From Faecalibacterium prausnitzii (GTDB lineage Bacteria; Bacillota; Clostridia; Oscillospirales; Ruminococcaceae), in the NCBI RefSeq assembly GCF_003287405.1, contig NZ_PRLD01000011.1:1-64000 (forward strand): DNA of 64,000 bases, read 5' to 3'. Positions 41,926 through 50,300 of this stretch are shown here, in pieces. A model generated the notes under the pieces. The model made no database searches. It worked only from the letters and a program-made list of their open reading frames with translations, and was not told where the DNA came from. The first letter of the stretch is position 1; the number at the start of each line of letters is the position of its first letter. The translations under genes were made by a program, and so were the position numbers.

Positions 41926-42108
41926 CCGTCACGGCTTACGCCGTGCCACACTCCCCCTTTTGTCGCTGCGCGACATCTTCCCCCGGAGCGGGGGAAGTCT
42001 TTCCTCAAAGGGAGAGGCTCTGGCGAAACCGGAAACTTTGCCGCTATGCCAAGGGCTCTCCCTTTGGGAGAGCTGGCAAGCCCGACAGGGCTTGACTGAG
42101 AGGGCGAG
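41926..42108. repeat. Family A intergenic repeat, copy 7, with nested module
   Basis: A family A repeat with an extra 55-bp palindromic module (about 41951-42005: CTCCCCCTTTTGTCGC...GGGGGAAGTCTTTCC) replacing part of the proximal stem. The same module sits at the same place in the copies at 51332, 53613 and 57793. Confidence 0.85.
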
Positions 42109-42126
42109 GACGCTTCACGGGAGGAT

Positions 42127-42771
42127 TTACCTTCTATTCTTCCTCTTCCACTGCTCCCGGCGCACCCATGCGCGGAGAGAGCGGTAGGCCATGGGGGCAA
42201 AGAAGAGCCAGACGTTGAGCATGGACAGCAGATAGTCCAGCTTGCCGGGCAGGGAAGCGCCCAGAAAGCTGAACACCCACAGCACAGCCGCAAAAATGCC
42301 GAAGTACTTCACCCGGATGGGGATGACAAAGAAGAGCAGCAGCTGCACCTCCGGGTACAGCATGGCAAAGGCCAGCAGCAGTGAGAGGGACAGGCAGTAG
42401 GTGCTGGCGGTCACGCCGGTGAGCAGACAGCCCAGCACTGTGCCCAGCACGCCGGACAGCAGATACACCGTGTAGCGGAAATCGCCCCACTCCCGTTCCA
42501 GCGCCGTACCGACGAACCATGTGAAGTAGATGCCCAGCACCACGCTGAGGATGCTGCCGCCGGAAAAGGGGATGAATATAAAGCTGATCACCCGCCAGAT
42601 CTGCCCCTGCAGCAGCAGGCTGCGGCTGAGCCCCAGCCAGTAGGGGATGGTGCGGTCAACAAACAGCTCGATGGCCAGCACTAAGATCTGCCCCGCCACC
42701 AGAATATTGGTCAGGTTCGGGATGCCATAGCGGCCATACTTGCGCTCCAGCCTGTTCAGCCAGTTGTTCAT
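42127..42771 (-). CDS. Rhomboid-like membrane protein
   Basis: A 214-residue membrane protein with six hydrophobic segments arranged like a rhomboid. The loop-1 region (WRVISFIFIPFSGGSI) and GTALEREWG resemble rhomboid family members. The catalytic GxSG and His positions are not clearly kept (SLSLLLAFAMLYPE in the Ser helix), so it may be a pseudoprotease. The start at 42771 follows GGAGG. The C-terminus is very basic. The function is unknown. Confidence 0.72.
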   Translation of the reverse strand: MNNWLNRLERKYGRYGIPNLTNILVAGQILVLAIELFVDRTIPYWLGLSRSLLLQGQIWRVISFIFIPFSGGSILSVVLGIYFTWFVGTALEREWGDFRYTVYLLSGVLGTVLGCLLTGVTASTYCLSLSLLLAFAMLYPEVQLLLFFVIPIRVKYFGIFAAVLWVFSFLGASLPGKLDYLLSMLNVWLFFAPMAYRSLRAWVRREQWKRKNRR

Positions 42772-42903
42772 GTGTTTCGCCTCCGTTGCGGGATGCCCCG
42801 CCAGTTTCATGTTACTCCTATTTTACCATGACAGGCCCCCGCATTCAAGAAAATCCACGCGGAAGGCGTTGAAATCAACTTTCGCAGCTTGCCCCAGAGC
42901 AAA

Positions 42904-43015
42904 AGCCTTCACCCCTTGGGGGGAAGGTGGCGCGTAGCGCCGGATGAGGGGTAACTACGGCAACAGCGCCCTCATCAGTCACCTGCGGTGACAGCTTCCC
43001 CCGTCCGGGGGAAGC
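42904..43015. repeat. Family C palindromic repeat
   Basis: AAAGCCTTCACCCC...GGGGGAAGG and CTTCCCCCGTCCGGGGGAAG form two hairpins, with GCGCCGGATGAGGG and CCCTCATCAG between. It is related in style to the nested module inside family A copies. Confidence 0.65.
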
Positions 43016-43159
43016 CTTCAGCGGAAAACCGATTTTTTCACCCCGCAGCCGCCGGGGTGTGGAAAAGGCGGAAAAAACACAGCATTCATGCGGGTTTTAA
43101 GTCCCAAAACGACAACCGGAAATTGTATAGACTATCCGTTCTGGAATGAACTTTTCACT

Positions 43160-43494
43160 TTTTCCACCGGGTTTTCCACCGTTTTTGTGAAAAAGAAGCG
43201 CAGTTTCCAACGATGTTTTCCACCTTTTCCACATAGTTTTCCACATCCAGTGGAGGAAAGTCCTATACAAGCCGTAATGGATGCCGCCGCATTCTGGAAG
43301 TTTCTGGGCTAAAATGTGGGCATTCTGCCTTTTATAAAAAAGAAAGTCGAAGGTTTTTCTTTTGTTTTTACAGTTTACTCCGGCTTACGGTTTTGCTTTT
43401 CTCCAATCTGGAATTTTGCCCCGGGCAGTTTTCCACAAACCGCCGGGGAGAAAAACCCGGTGTGGAAAACGGACACAAACAGCGGTTTTCCACA
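43160..43494. other. Cluster of DnaA-box-like TTTTCCAC[AC] sites
   Basis: Eight copies: starts 43160, 43172, 43216, 43225, 43237, 43429 and 43486, and inverted at 43461. Five are TTTTCCACA, one base from the TTATCCACA DnaA box. Three lie 9-12 bp apart. The dnaA-dnaN gap (63005-63402) carries similar TTTCCAC words. The host DnaA may thus bind here. No gene is visible between 43016 and 43525. Confidence 0.5.
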
Positions 43495-43525
43495 CTGGAA
43501 AAAGCTGCTGCACAAGGGTAGCATC

Positions 43526-43665
43526 CTCGCCCTCTCAGTCACCTTCGGTGCCAGCTCTCCCAAAGGGAGAGCCTTTGGCAGTCCACGCAAACTTCATCTC
43601 TTTGCCAAGGCCTCTCCCTTTGGGAGAGGTGGATGCGAACGCAGTGAGCAGACGGAGAGGGCGAG
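43526..43665. repeat. Family A intergenic repeat, copy 8
   Basis: Same family, downstream of mgtE. Confidence 0.87.
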
Positions 43666-43671
43666 GATTCT

Positions 43672-43713
43672 AAAAAAGCACCCCGGACAAGCGAGTTTGC
43701 TTGTCCGGGGTGC
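43672..43713 (-). terminator. Terminator of mgtE
   Basis: A 15-bp stem GCACCCCGGACAAGC (43678-43692) with its complement (43699-43713), followed on the minus strand by TTTTTTAG. Confidence 0.88.
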
Positions 43714-43726
43714 AGTAGCTGACAGC

Positions 43727-45301
43727 TTACATCATATTGCGGAACACCAGCTGTGCGATCTGGAAATAGAGGATCAGGCTGCAGGCGTCCACAATGGTGG
43801 TGATGAAGGGGGTAGCCATAATAGCGGGGTCGGCACCCAGCTTTTTGGCGGCAAGCGGCAGCATACCGCCCACCAGTTTTGCCAGAATGACGCTGAAGAA
43901 CAGCGACACGCTGACCACGATGGCGTAGCCCATCACGTTGGCGTACTGACCGGGGAAGAGGAAGGTGTACATCAGGTAGATGCGCAGGCCGTTCACAACG
44001 CCCAGCACCGCGCCCACGATGGCAGACACCCGCAGCTCCTTGGCCAGCACCCGCACAAAGTCGGCGGGCTCTACCTCGCCCAGTGCCAGACCGCGCACCA
44101 TCAGGGTGCTGATCTGGTTGCCGCAGTTACCGGCGGTATCCATCAGCATGGGCATGAAGGACACCAGCAGCGGCAGGCTGACAAAGGCTTCCTCGTAGTG
44201 GGTGGTGACCATGCCGGTAAAAGTAGCGGACAGCATCAGGATCAGCAGCCACGGGATGCGCTGCTTGGCGTGGGTCCACACGCTGGTGCCAAAGTAGGTG
44301 GTGGCGTCGTCATCCGGGAGAATGGCGGCCATCTTCTGCATATCCTCGGTGCTCTCGTCGGTCAGAACGTCAATAGCATCGTCGATGGTGATGATACCCA
44401 CGAACATCCCCTCGTTGTCCAAAACGGGCATGGCGGTAAAGTCGTAGCGCTGCATCTCACGGGCCACGAACTCCTGATCGTCGGTGACCTTCACGGTGAC
44501 CAGATTGTCCTCCATGATCTCCGTGATGGGGGTCTTGGGGTCTGCCAGCAGCAGATTGCGGGCCGAGACAACGCCCTGCAGCCGGTTGCTCTCCACCACA
44601 TAGCAGGTGTAGACGGTCTCGGCATTCTCGCCCTGCTTGCGGATGGCGGCAAAAGCCTGTTCCACCGTCATATCCATGCGCAGACGCACATATTCCGGGG
44701 TCATCAGGCTGCCGGCAGAGCTTTCCGGGTAGTTCAGCAGCTTGTTCAGGCTCTCGCGGGTCTCCCGGGAGGATTTTTCCAGCACCCGCTTGACCACGCC
44801 TGCGGGCATATCTTCCAGCAGGTCGGCGGCATCGTCAAGGCTCATCTCCTCGATGGCGCTCACCAGTTCCACGTCCGAGAAGGCGTTTACCAGATCGTCC
44901 CGGGCTTCGTCGGACATATAGGCAAAGGCTTCGGTGGCAACTTCCTTTTTCAGCAGACGGAACACCACCAGACGGTTGTTCTCGTCCAGTTCTTCCAGCA
45001 GCTCGGCAAGGTCGGCGGGCTGCTCTTCCTCGGTCACCTCGCGCAGCTTGACGTACTGCTTTTTGATCAGCAGCTTCAGCAGACGGCTCTTGGTCAGCAT
45101 CTCGGGGTTTGCCTTGACCTCTTCGTCATTGGCTTCCTCCCGCTCTGCCTCCCGCATATCCTGCTTCAGATCCTCGGTGGCTTCCTCGTTCAGATCCTCC
45201 GCCAGCTTCTGACGCACCTCGGCGGGAATATCGGCGGGCAGCTCCTGCACCGGCAGGTTCTGTTCCGTGTTGGTTTCCAGCTTCTTTTCTTCCATTTCCA
45301 T
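43727..45301 (-). CDS. mgtE: Magnesium transporter MgtE
   Basis: A 524-residue Mg2+ channel. An acidic N-terminal extension precedes the MgtE N domain (about 70-210). Two CBS domains follow (about 215-340; AGSLMTPEYV, AMPVLDNEG), which close the channel when Mg2+ is high. Five membrane helices complete the protein, with DTAGNCGNQ, the conserved GNxGxQ loop. AGGAGG is six bases before the ATG. A structured leader precedes the gene and may add metal control. Confidence 0.95.
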   Translation of the reverse strand: MEMEEKKLETNTEQNLPVQELPADIPAEVRQKLAEDLNEEATEDLKQDMREAEREEANDEEVKANPEMLTKSRLLKLLIKKQYVKLREVTEEEQPADLAELLEELDENNRLVVFRLLKKEVATEAFAYMSDEARDDLVNAFSDVELVSAIEEMSLDDAADLLEDMPAGVVKRVLEKSSRETRESLNKLLNYPESSAGSLMTPEYVRLRMDMTVEQAFAAIRKQGENAETVYTCYVVESNRLQGVVSARNLLLADPKTPITEIMEDNLVTVKVTDDQEFVAREMQRYDFTAMPVLDNEGMFVGIITIDDAIDVLTDESTEDMQKMAAILPDDDATTYFGTSVWTHAKQRIPWLLILMLSATFTGMVTTHYEEAFVSLPLLVSFMPMLMDTAGNCGNQISTLMVRGLALGEVEPADFVRVLAKELRVSAIVGAVLGVVNGLRIYLMYTFLFPGQYANVMGYAIVVSVSLFFSVILAKLVGGMLPLAAKKLGADPAIMATPFITTIVDACSLILYFQIAQLVFRNMM

Positions 45302-45484
45302 GGGCTACCTCCTCTGGGCACTATACGGCGCGGAGGGCTTTCTCCGCGCCGGAGGATGCAGCAGGTCGGGAAACAAAAAACGCGCCGCCCGGTGCCGGAA
45401 TGCCGCAAAAGCAGCCGTTTCCGCGCACGCAAAGCCGCGCCTTTCCTATGCCGGGGGCTTTTTATAAGCCGCCGGGGGCAAAAA

Positions 45485-45571
45485 GGCGAACGCAGTACTT
45501 TTTGTTGTCCGATCTACCGCATCGGTGGAGCTACTTCGACTATGATCAGGGTCCATTGTCCTGCGTTCACC
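45485..45571 (-). promoter_or_regulatory. Candidate riboswitch-like leader upstream of mgtE
   Basis: On the minus strand an 11-bp closing stem (45561-45571 with 45485-45495, one G-U) encloses two hairpins: TGGA/TCCA with an inner part, and CCGAT/ATCGG. The joining strands are GGACAA and GGACAACAAAAAG, so a GGACAA motif occurs twice. The compact three-way junction resembles a metal riboswitch aptamer. I could not match it to the M-box consensus. A GC-rich hairpin region with a T-run follows before the gene. Confidence 0.5.
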
Positions 45572-45747
45572 TCCCAGTTTTCGTAAATTCCGCAGCCGCA
45601 GCACCCGCGCCGGGCGCTGCATTGGCTATATCCTTTTTTATTATAGCGCCGCAAAAAAAGGGGGTCAACCCTAAAGCGAGGTTTTGCAAAGATTTTTATC
45701 GCAAGGCAAGAAATCAGTGCAACATTCAAACAGCATATTTGCGATAT

Positions 45748-45789
45748 GCAATTCAACGTTGTTGCCGCTGCATTAAAAAGTTGAATTGC
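45748..45789. other. Inverted repeat far upstream of mgtE
   Basis: GCAATTCAAC (45748-45757) and GTTGAATTGC (45780-45789) are exact complements separated by 22 bases. No gene lies in 45600-45800; this is the only structure I see there. Confidence 0.4.
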
Positions 45790-45802
45790 AATACGGCGTC
45801 TT

Positions 45803-45935
45803 ACAGAAACAAAACACCCTTCTCCGTGTTGCGGCACACAGAGAAGGGTGTTTTGCTTGGATATTGCCTTGGTGTGAGGAGGAATCATGTTACTTGGGAA
45901 GTGGTTGCGGCCCCGCTTCCCATGGCAAAAGTATA
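45803..45935 (-). ncRNA. Small RNA copy 2
   Basis: Minus-strand paralogue of the RNA at 40482-40646. TATACT (45930-45935) is the -10 box. GGGGCCGCAACCACTTCCC and GATTCCTCCTCACACC (core 45876-45882) are conserved. The terminator stem (45811-45824 with 45841-45854) has a different sequence from copy 1, but is again perfectly paired, and its loop keeps GCCGCA. T-rich tail TTTTGTTTCTG. It is divergent from the three-gene cassette at 46092. Confidence 0.65.
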
Positions 45936-46027
45936 ACAGCTTTCACCATTCATTTCGTTAAGAAGCTATGAAGAAACTGTAAAAAGGAAGCGGAAAATTC
46001 TGGAAGATTTTGTGATAAGCTTTTTGG

Positions 46028-46056
46028 TTGACGTTCGGTTGCAGAGATGCTAAAAT
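46028..46056 (+). promoter_or_regulatory. Promoter of the three-gene cassette
   Basis: TTGACG (46028-46033) and TAAAAT (46051-46056) at exactly 17 bp, followed by GGAGG before the first ATG. Confidence 0.8.
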
Positions 46057-46091
46057 GAAACTGTAAAAGCAGCCATGAAGGAGGTACTCTT

Positions 46092-46361
46092 ATGAGCGAT
46101 TGTGCATTTTTGAACAACAGCGGTAATTTTACCGCGTTCACCTACAACGGCAGAACCATCCGGTTCCGCACACCTTCTTCGCTGGAACGTTACACGGATA
46201 TTCTGGAATGGGACAAGGGCTATCTTGTAGTCATGGCAAAATACAAGGGTGCTCCCGCAGAAGAAGAGTATATCGATCTGGTTCCCATCCTGAACAATTT
46301 GTATATTGATGCCGATGCTTTTTTAAAGCCGATCCGAAAGGTAGAGTTGCAATATGCCTGA
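46092..46361 (+). CDS. Small protein of unknown function, cassette gene 1
   Basis: An 89-residue soluble protein with no domain I recognise. The first half is beta-rich (GNFTAFTYNGRTIRFRTP), then LEWDKGYLVVMAKYKG and EEEYIDLVPILNNLYIDADAFL. It has an excellent GGAGG site and promoter. It overlaps the next gene by eight bases, so the three genes are translated as a unit. Toxin-antitoxin or metabolic roles are both possible. Confidence 0.75.
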   Translation: MSDCAFLNNSGNFTAFTYNGRTIRFRTPSSLERYTDILEWDKGYLVVMAKYKGAPAEEEYIDLVPILNNLYIDADAFLKPIRKVELQYA

Positions 46362-46578
46362 TATTTTAAGCGTTGCTGACCACGCAGACATGATCGTAAA
46401 TGGCTATGCCTTTTCAAAAAGCAATGATTCTGTCCGTGTTTTGAATTTGAATAACCCCGCAAGTGCCTGTGTACTGTCTGCCGATGGAAAGGTACTGGAA
46501 ACCACCATGGATGATATTGAATTAGCCATTGTTCAGGACTATTACAGCCGGAACCGGAAGCATCTGGAGGAATCGTAA
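46354..46578 (+). CDS. Small protein of unknown function, cassette gene 2
   Basis: A 74-residue acidic protein with no recognised domain. The order is ILSVADHADMIVNGYAF, a beta-rich middle (VRVLNLNNPASACVL) and an acidic helix (MDDIELAIVQDYYSRNRK). It overlaps both neighbours by a few bases (ATG inside the preceding gene; TAATG with the following). Size and placement resemble the partner of DUF4160 genes, which is usually DUF2442, but the sequence does not clearly match. Confidence 0.72.
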   Translation: MPDILSVADHADMIVNGYAFSKSNDSVRVLNLNNPASACVLSADGKVLETTMDDIELAIVQDYYSRNRKHLEES

Positions 46579-46859
46579 TGCCGAAATATTATGATTTCAA
46601 AATTTGCGGTTACTATCTTTATTTTACCGCGCACTGCATCATTGAATGTATGCACGTCCATGCCAGTGACCGTAAATTGACTGAGGGCGGTTCTGCAAAA
46701 TTCTTTGTAAAAAGCAATGGAGACACTGTGATACAAAATCGCGGGGTGCTGACCGACAGGGAACTGAGCAAGATTCAAAGTTTCATCAAAGACAACTATA
46801 AGGAAATGTACCTCAAGTGGGCATCTATGAGCGAAAATGGTTTCTTTGGCGAGAACTGA
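46578..46859 (+). CDS. DUF4160-family protein, cassette gene 3
   Basis: A 93-residue protein matching DUF4160: an opening YYDFKICGYYLYFTAH strand pair, a His-x-His (MHVHASDR) near residue 30, a GGSAKFFV strand and a C-terminal LSKIQSFIKDNYKEMYLKW helix. DUF4160 genes often stand beside DUF2442 genes and have been suggested as toxin-antitoxin-like pairs; no activity is established to my knowledge. The cassette ends at a strong terminator. Confidence 0.8.
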   Translation: MPKYYDFKICGYYLYFTAHCIIECMHVHASDRKLTEGGSAKFFVKSNGDTVIQNRGVLTDRELSKIQSFIKDNYKEMYLKWASMSENGFFGEN

Positions 46860-46873
46860 TGCAAAATTAAATT

Positions 46874-46926
46874 CAGCAAGTGCTGCTGCACCGGACAACG
46901 TGCAGCAGCACTTGCTGTTTTTTTTT
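46874..46926 (+). terminator. Terminator of the three-gene cassette
   Basis: An 18-bp perfect stem (46874-46891 with 46900-46917), eight-base loop, then nine T. Confidence 0.93.
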
Positions 46927-46933
46927 ACAAAAA

Positions 46934-46972
46934 AATACGCCCCGGTCACCTTGCGGTGAGCGGGGCGCTAAA
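46934..46972 (-). terminator. Minus-strand terminator after the structured RNA region
   Basis: GCCCCGGTCACC pairs with GGTGAGCGGGGC around TTGC, with one mismatch. On the minus strand it is followed by TATTTTTTTG. It would end transcripts coming from the PFOR side. Confidence 0.8.
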
Positions 46973-46992
46973 AACTGATGCAGTTTTTTCAC

Positions 46993-47119
46993 TGAGACAA
47001 GATCCCTGCAAAGCAGGTCTTATGCCGCAGGCGGAGCAAGGTATCTGCACGCAGACCTTATGCTCCTGACACACGCGGGGTGTGCTCTCAAGGGCCCTCG
47101 CGGGCGCTTTGGTATCTCA
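46993..47119 (-). ncRNA. Candidate structured RNA downstream of PFOR
   Basis: TGAGA (46993-46997) pairs with TCTCA (47115-47119) and encloses four consecutive hairpins: CCTGC/GCAGG, GGAGC..GCTCC with inner CTGC/GCAG, CACA/TGTG and GCCC/GGGC. Two of them share the plan AAG-R-CTGC...GCAG-Y-CTTATGC, as if duplicated. A minus-strand terminator follows at once. It could be an independent small RNA or the 3' UTR of PFOR. The rest of 47120-47340 shows no gene. Confidence 0.45.
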
Positions 47120-47340
47120 AGCCCCTGCGCAAAAGGCGGGGAATGAAATCAGGTTTTTCGACCGTTCTGTCAGGTACAGGGCAAAACGTTCAGCCTGTTC
47201 TGTGCACGGCAAAGGCAAATTCCACAGTTCCGCACCGCTGCATTGCGCAGTAACCGCCGATGCGGGGCTGCCGCTCTTCACACGGGAAAGAGCAGGAGCC
47301 GCTGGTTCATTTGGTGTCTCTGCCGCTGCTTTGAAACAGC

Positions 47341-50300
47341 TTACTTGTACAGCTCGACCAGACGGGTCAGGTGCTCGTAGCGGTCGTTTGCAACCTCCTG
47401 GTTGCGAGCGAACAGCTCCTTAGCACGCTCGGGGAAGGCGCGAGTCAGACGGCTGTAACGGGTCTCGTTTGCCAGCAGAGCCTGATACTTCTCGTTGTCC
47501 ACAGCCTTGGAGGTCAGGGTGAAGGGGTTCTTGCCCTGAGCCTTGTTGGCGGGGTTGAAGGTGAACAGGTTCCAGTAGCCAGCCTCGACTGCCTTCTTCA
47601 TCTCGTTCTGGCAGTTGGTCATGCCGCCCTTGACACCGTGCAGCTCGCAGGGAGCGTAGCCGATGATCAGAGAGGGGCCGGGGTAAGCCTCAGCCTCGGC
47701 AATCGCCTTGACAGCCTGGTTCATGTTAGCGCCCAGAGCGATCTGAGCAACATAGATGTAACCGTAGGTCATTGCGATCTCGGACAGGCTCTTCTTGCTG
47801 ATCTCCTTACCCGCAGCAGCGAACTGGCAGACCTCGCCGATGTTGGAGGCCTTGGAAGCCTGTCCACCGGTGTTGGAGTACATCTCAGTATCGAAGACCA
47901 TCACGTTGACATCCTCGCCGGAAGCCAGAACGTGATCCAGACCGCCGAAGCCGATGTCGTATGCCCAGCCGTCGCCGCCGAAGATCCAGACGGACTTCTT
48001 GGCGATGTACTGCTTGCTCTTCAGGATCTCTGCAGACTTCTCGCAGCCGGCAGCAGCAGCCTTCTCCAGCTCAGCGATCAGGGCCTTTGCGGGCTCGTCG
48101 TTGGCCTTGGTGTTGTTCTTGGTAGCCATGAACTGCTCGAAAGCAGCCTTCAGCTCAGCAGAAGCCTTGTCGGAACCAGCAACCTCTGCGATCTCCTTGA
48201 TCAGGTTCTCGCGGACGGTCTTCTGGCCGATGTACAGGCCCAGACCATGCTCTGCGTTATCCTCGAACAGGGAGTTGCACCATGCAGGACCATGGCCGCT
48301 GTCCTTGTTGACGGTGTACGGAGAGATGGAAGCGGTGCCGCCCCAGATAGAGGAGCAGCCGGTAGCGTTGGAGATGTACATCTTCTCGCCGAACAGCTGA
48401 GTGATCAGGCGAGCGTAAGAGGTCTCGGCACAGCCTGCGCAGGAGCCAGAGAACTCCAGCAGGGGCTGGTTGAACTGAGAGCCCATAACGGTGTCATCAG
48501 CCATCTTGGTAGCCTTCTTGGAGATGTTGGCCACGCAGTAGTCAAAGACTGCCTGCTGATCGGCCTGGCTGTCCTGAGGAACCATGGTGATAGCCTTGGT
48601 GGGGCAGACGGTGACGCACTCGCCGCAGCCCATGCAGTCCAGCGGAGAAACAGCCATAACAAACTTGTACTCGGGGGTCAGCTTGTTATCGCGGCTCTTG
48701 GTCTGGGCAGGAGCAGCTGCCAGCTCGTCAGCGGTCAGCAGGAAGGGACGGATGGTTGCATGAGAGCACACGAATGCACACTGGTTGCAGCCAACGCACT
48801 TTGCAGCATCCCACTCGGGGACGTTGACAGCAGTGCCGCGCTTCTCGTATGCAGAAGCGCCCTGCTCCCACTCGCCGTTTGCATTTGCCACGAAGGAGGA
48901 GACAGGCAGGCTGTCGCCATCCATACGGGCAATGGGCTCCATGACGTCGCGGATCTGCTTGACCAGTTCCGGACGGCCAGCCAGAGCCTTGGGTGCGGGA
49001 TCAGCCTCGGGGTTGGACCAGGATGCGGGCACGTCTACCTTGTGGATAGCGTCAACGCCTGCGTCAATGGCCTTCCAGTTCATCTCAACGACGTCCTGGC
49101 CCTTCTTGCCGTAGCTCTTCTGAGCGGCCTGCTTCATGAAGTTGATGGCGTCATCAATGGGCATGACGTCAGCCAGCTTGAAGAATGCAGACTGCAGGAT
49201 GGTGTTGGTGCGCTTGCCCATGCCGATCTCGATAGCCTTATCGATAGCATTGATGGTATACAGCTGGATGTTGTTGTCAGCGATATACTTCTTTGCCTCG
49301 GCGTTCAGGTGCTGGCCCAGCTCCTCATCGGACCACTGGCAGTTGATCATGAACACGCCGCCGGGCTTGACATCTTGGACCATCTTCATGCCCATGTGGA
49401 TGTAAGCGGGGTTGTGGCAGGCCACGAAGTCAGCCTGGTTGATGTAGTAGGGGCTGCGGATGGGCTTGTCGCCGAAACGCAGGTGGCTGATGGTCACGCC
49501 GCCGGTCTTCTTGGAGTCATACTGGAAGTATGCCTGAACATACTTGTCGGTATGGTCGCCAATGATCTTGACGGAGTTCTTGTTTGCGCCGACGGTGCCG
49601 TCGCCGCCCAGACCCCAGAACTTGCACTCCTTGGTGCCAGCAGCTGCGGTGATGGGAGCGGGCTTGACCTCGGGCAGGGACAGGAAGGTGACGTCATCGG
49701 TGATACCCAGAGTGAAACGCTCCTTCGGCTGATCCTTCTCCAGCTCCTTGAACAGAGCGAAGATGGAGGACGGGGGAGTGTCCTTGCTGCCCAGACCGTA
49801 GCGGCCGCCGGTCAGAACGACATCGTTCAGGCCAGCCTCACGCAGGGTAGCGGCAACATCCAGATACAGGGGCTCGCCCAGAGAGCCGGGCTCCTTGGTG
49901 CGGTCCAGCACAGCCACCTTCTTGGCGGTCTTGGGCAGGACCTTCAGCAGAGCGGAGGACACCCAGGGACGGTACAGGCGGACCTTGATGATACCGACCT
50001 TCTCGCCCTTGGCGTTCAGGTAGTCGATGACCTCGTCAGCAACGTCGCAGATGGAGCCCATAGCCACGATCACACGGTCAGCATCGGCTGCGCCGTAGTA
50101 GTTGAACAGATCGTAGTTGGTGCCCAGCTTTGCGTTGATCTTAGCCATGTACTTCTCAACAACAGCCGGCAGAGCGTTGTAAACGCTGTTGCAGGCCTCG
50201 CGGTGCTGGAAGAACACGTCGCCGTTCTCGTGGGAACCGCGCATCTTGGGGCTTTCGGGGTTCAGAGCCTTCTTGCGGAACTCCTCAACAGCCTCCATGT

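Noticed and set aside
45485-45571. M-box (ykoK) magnesium riboswitch upstream of mgtE
   Set aside because: The position fits, but the conserved M-box core strands could not be found; kept only as an unassigned structured leader.
43316-45586. Long plus-strand frame crossing the DnaA-box region and mgtE
   Set aside because: It runs through a family A repeat and is antisense to a clear mgtE. No motif.
45786-45971. 61-codon frame over small RNA copy 2
   Set aside because: No ribosome binding site, and it reads through the terminator stem.
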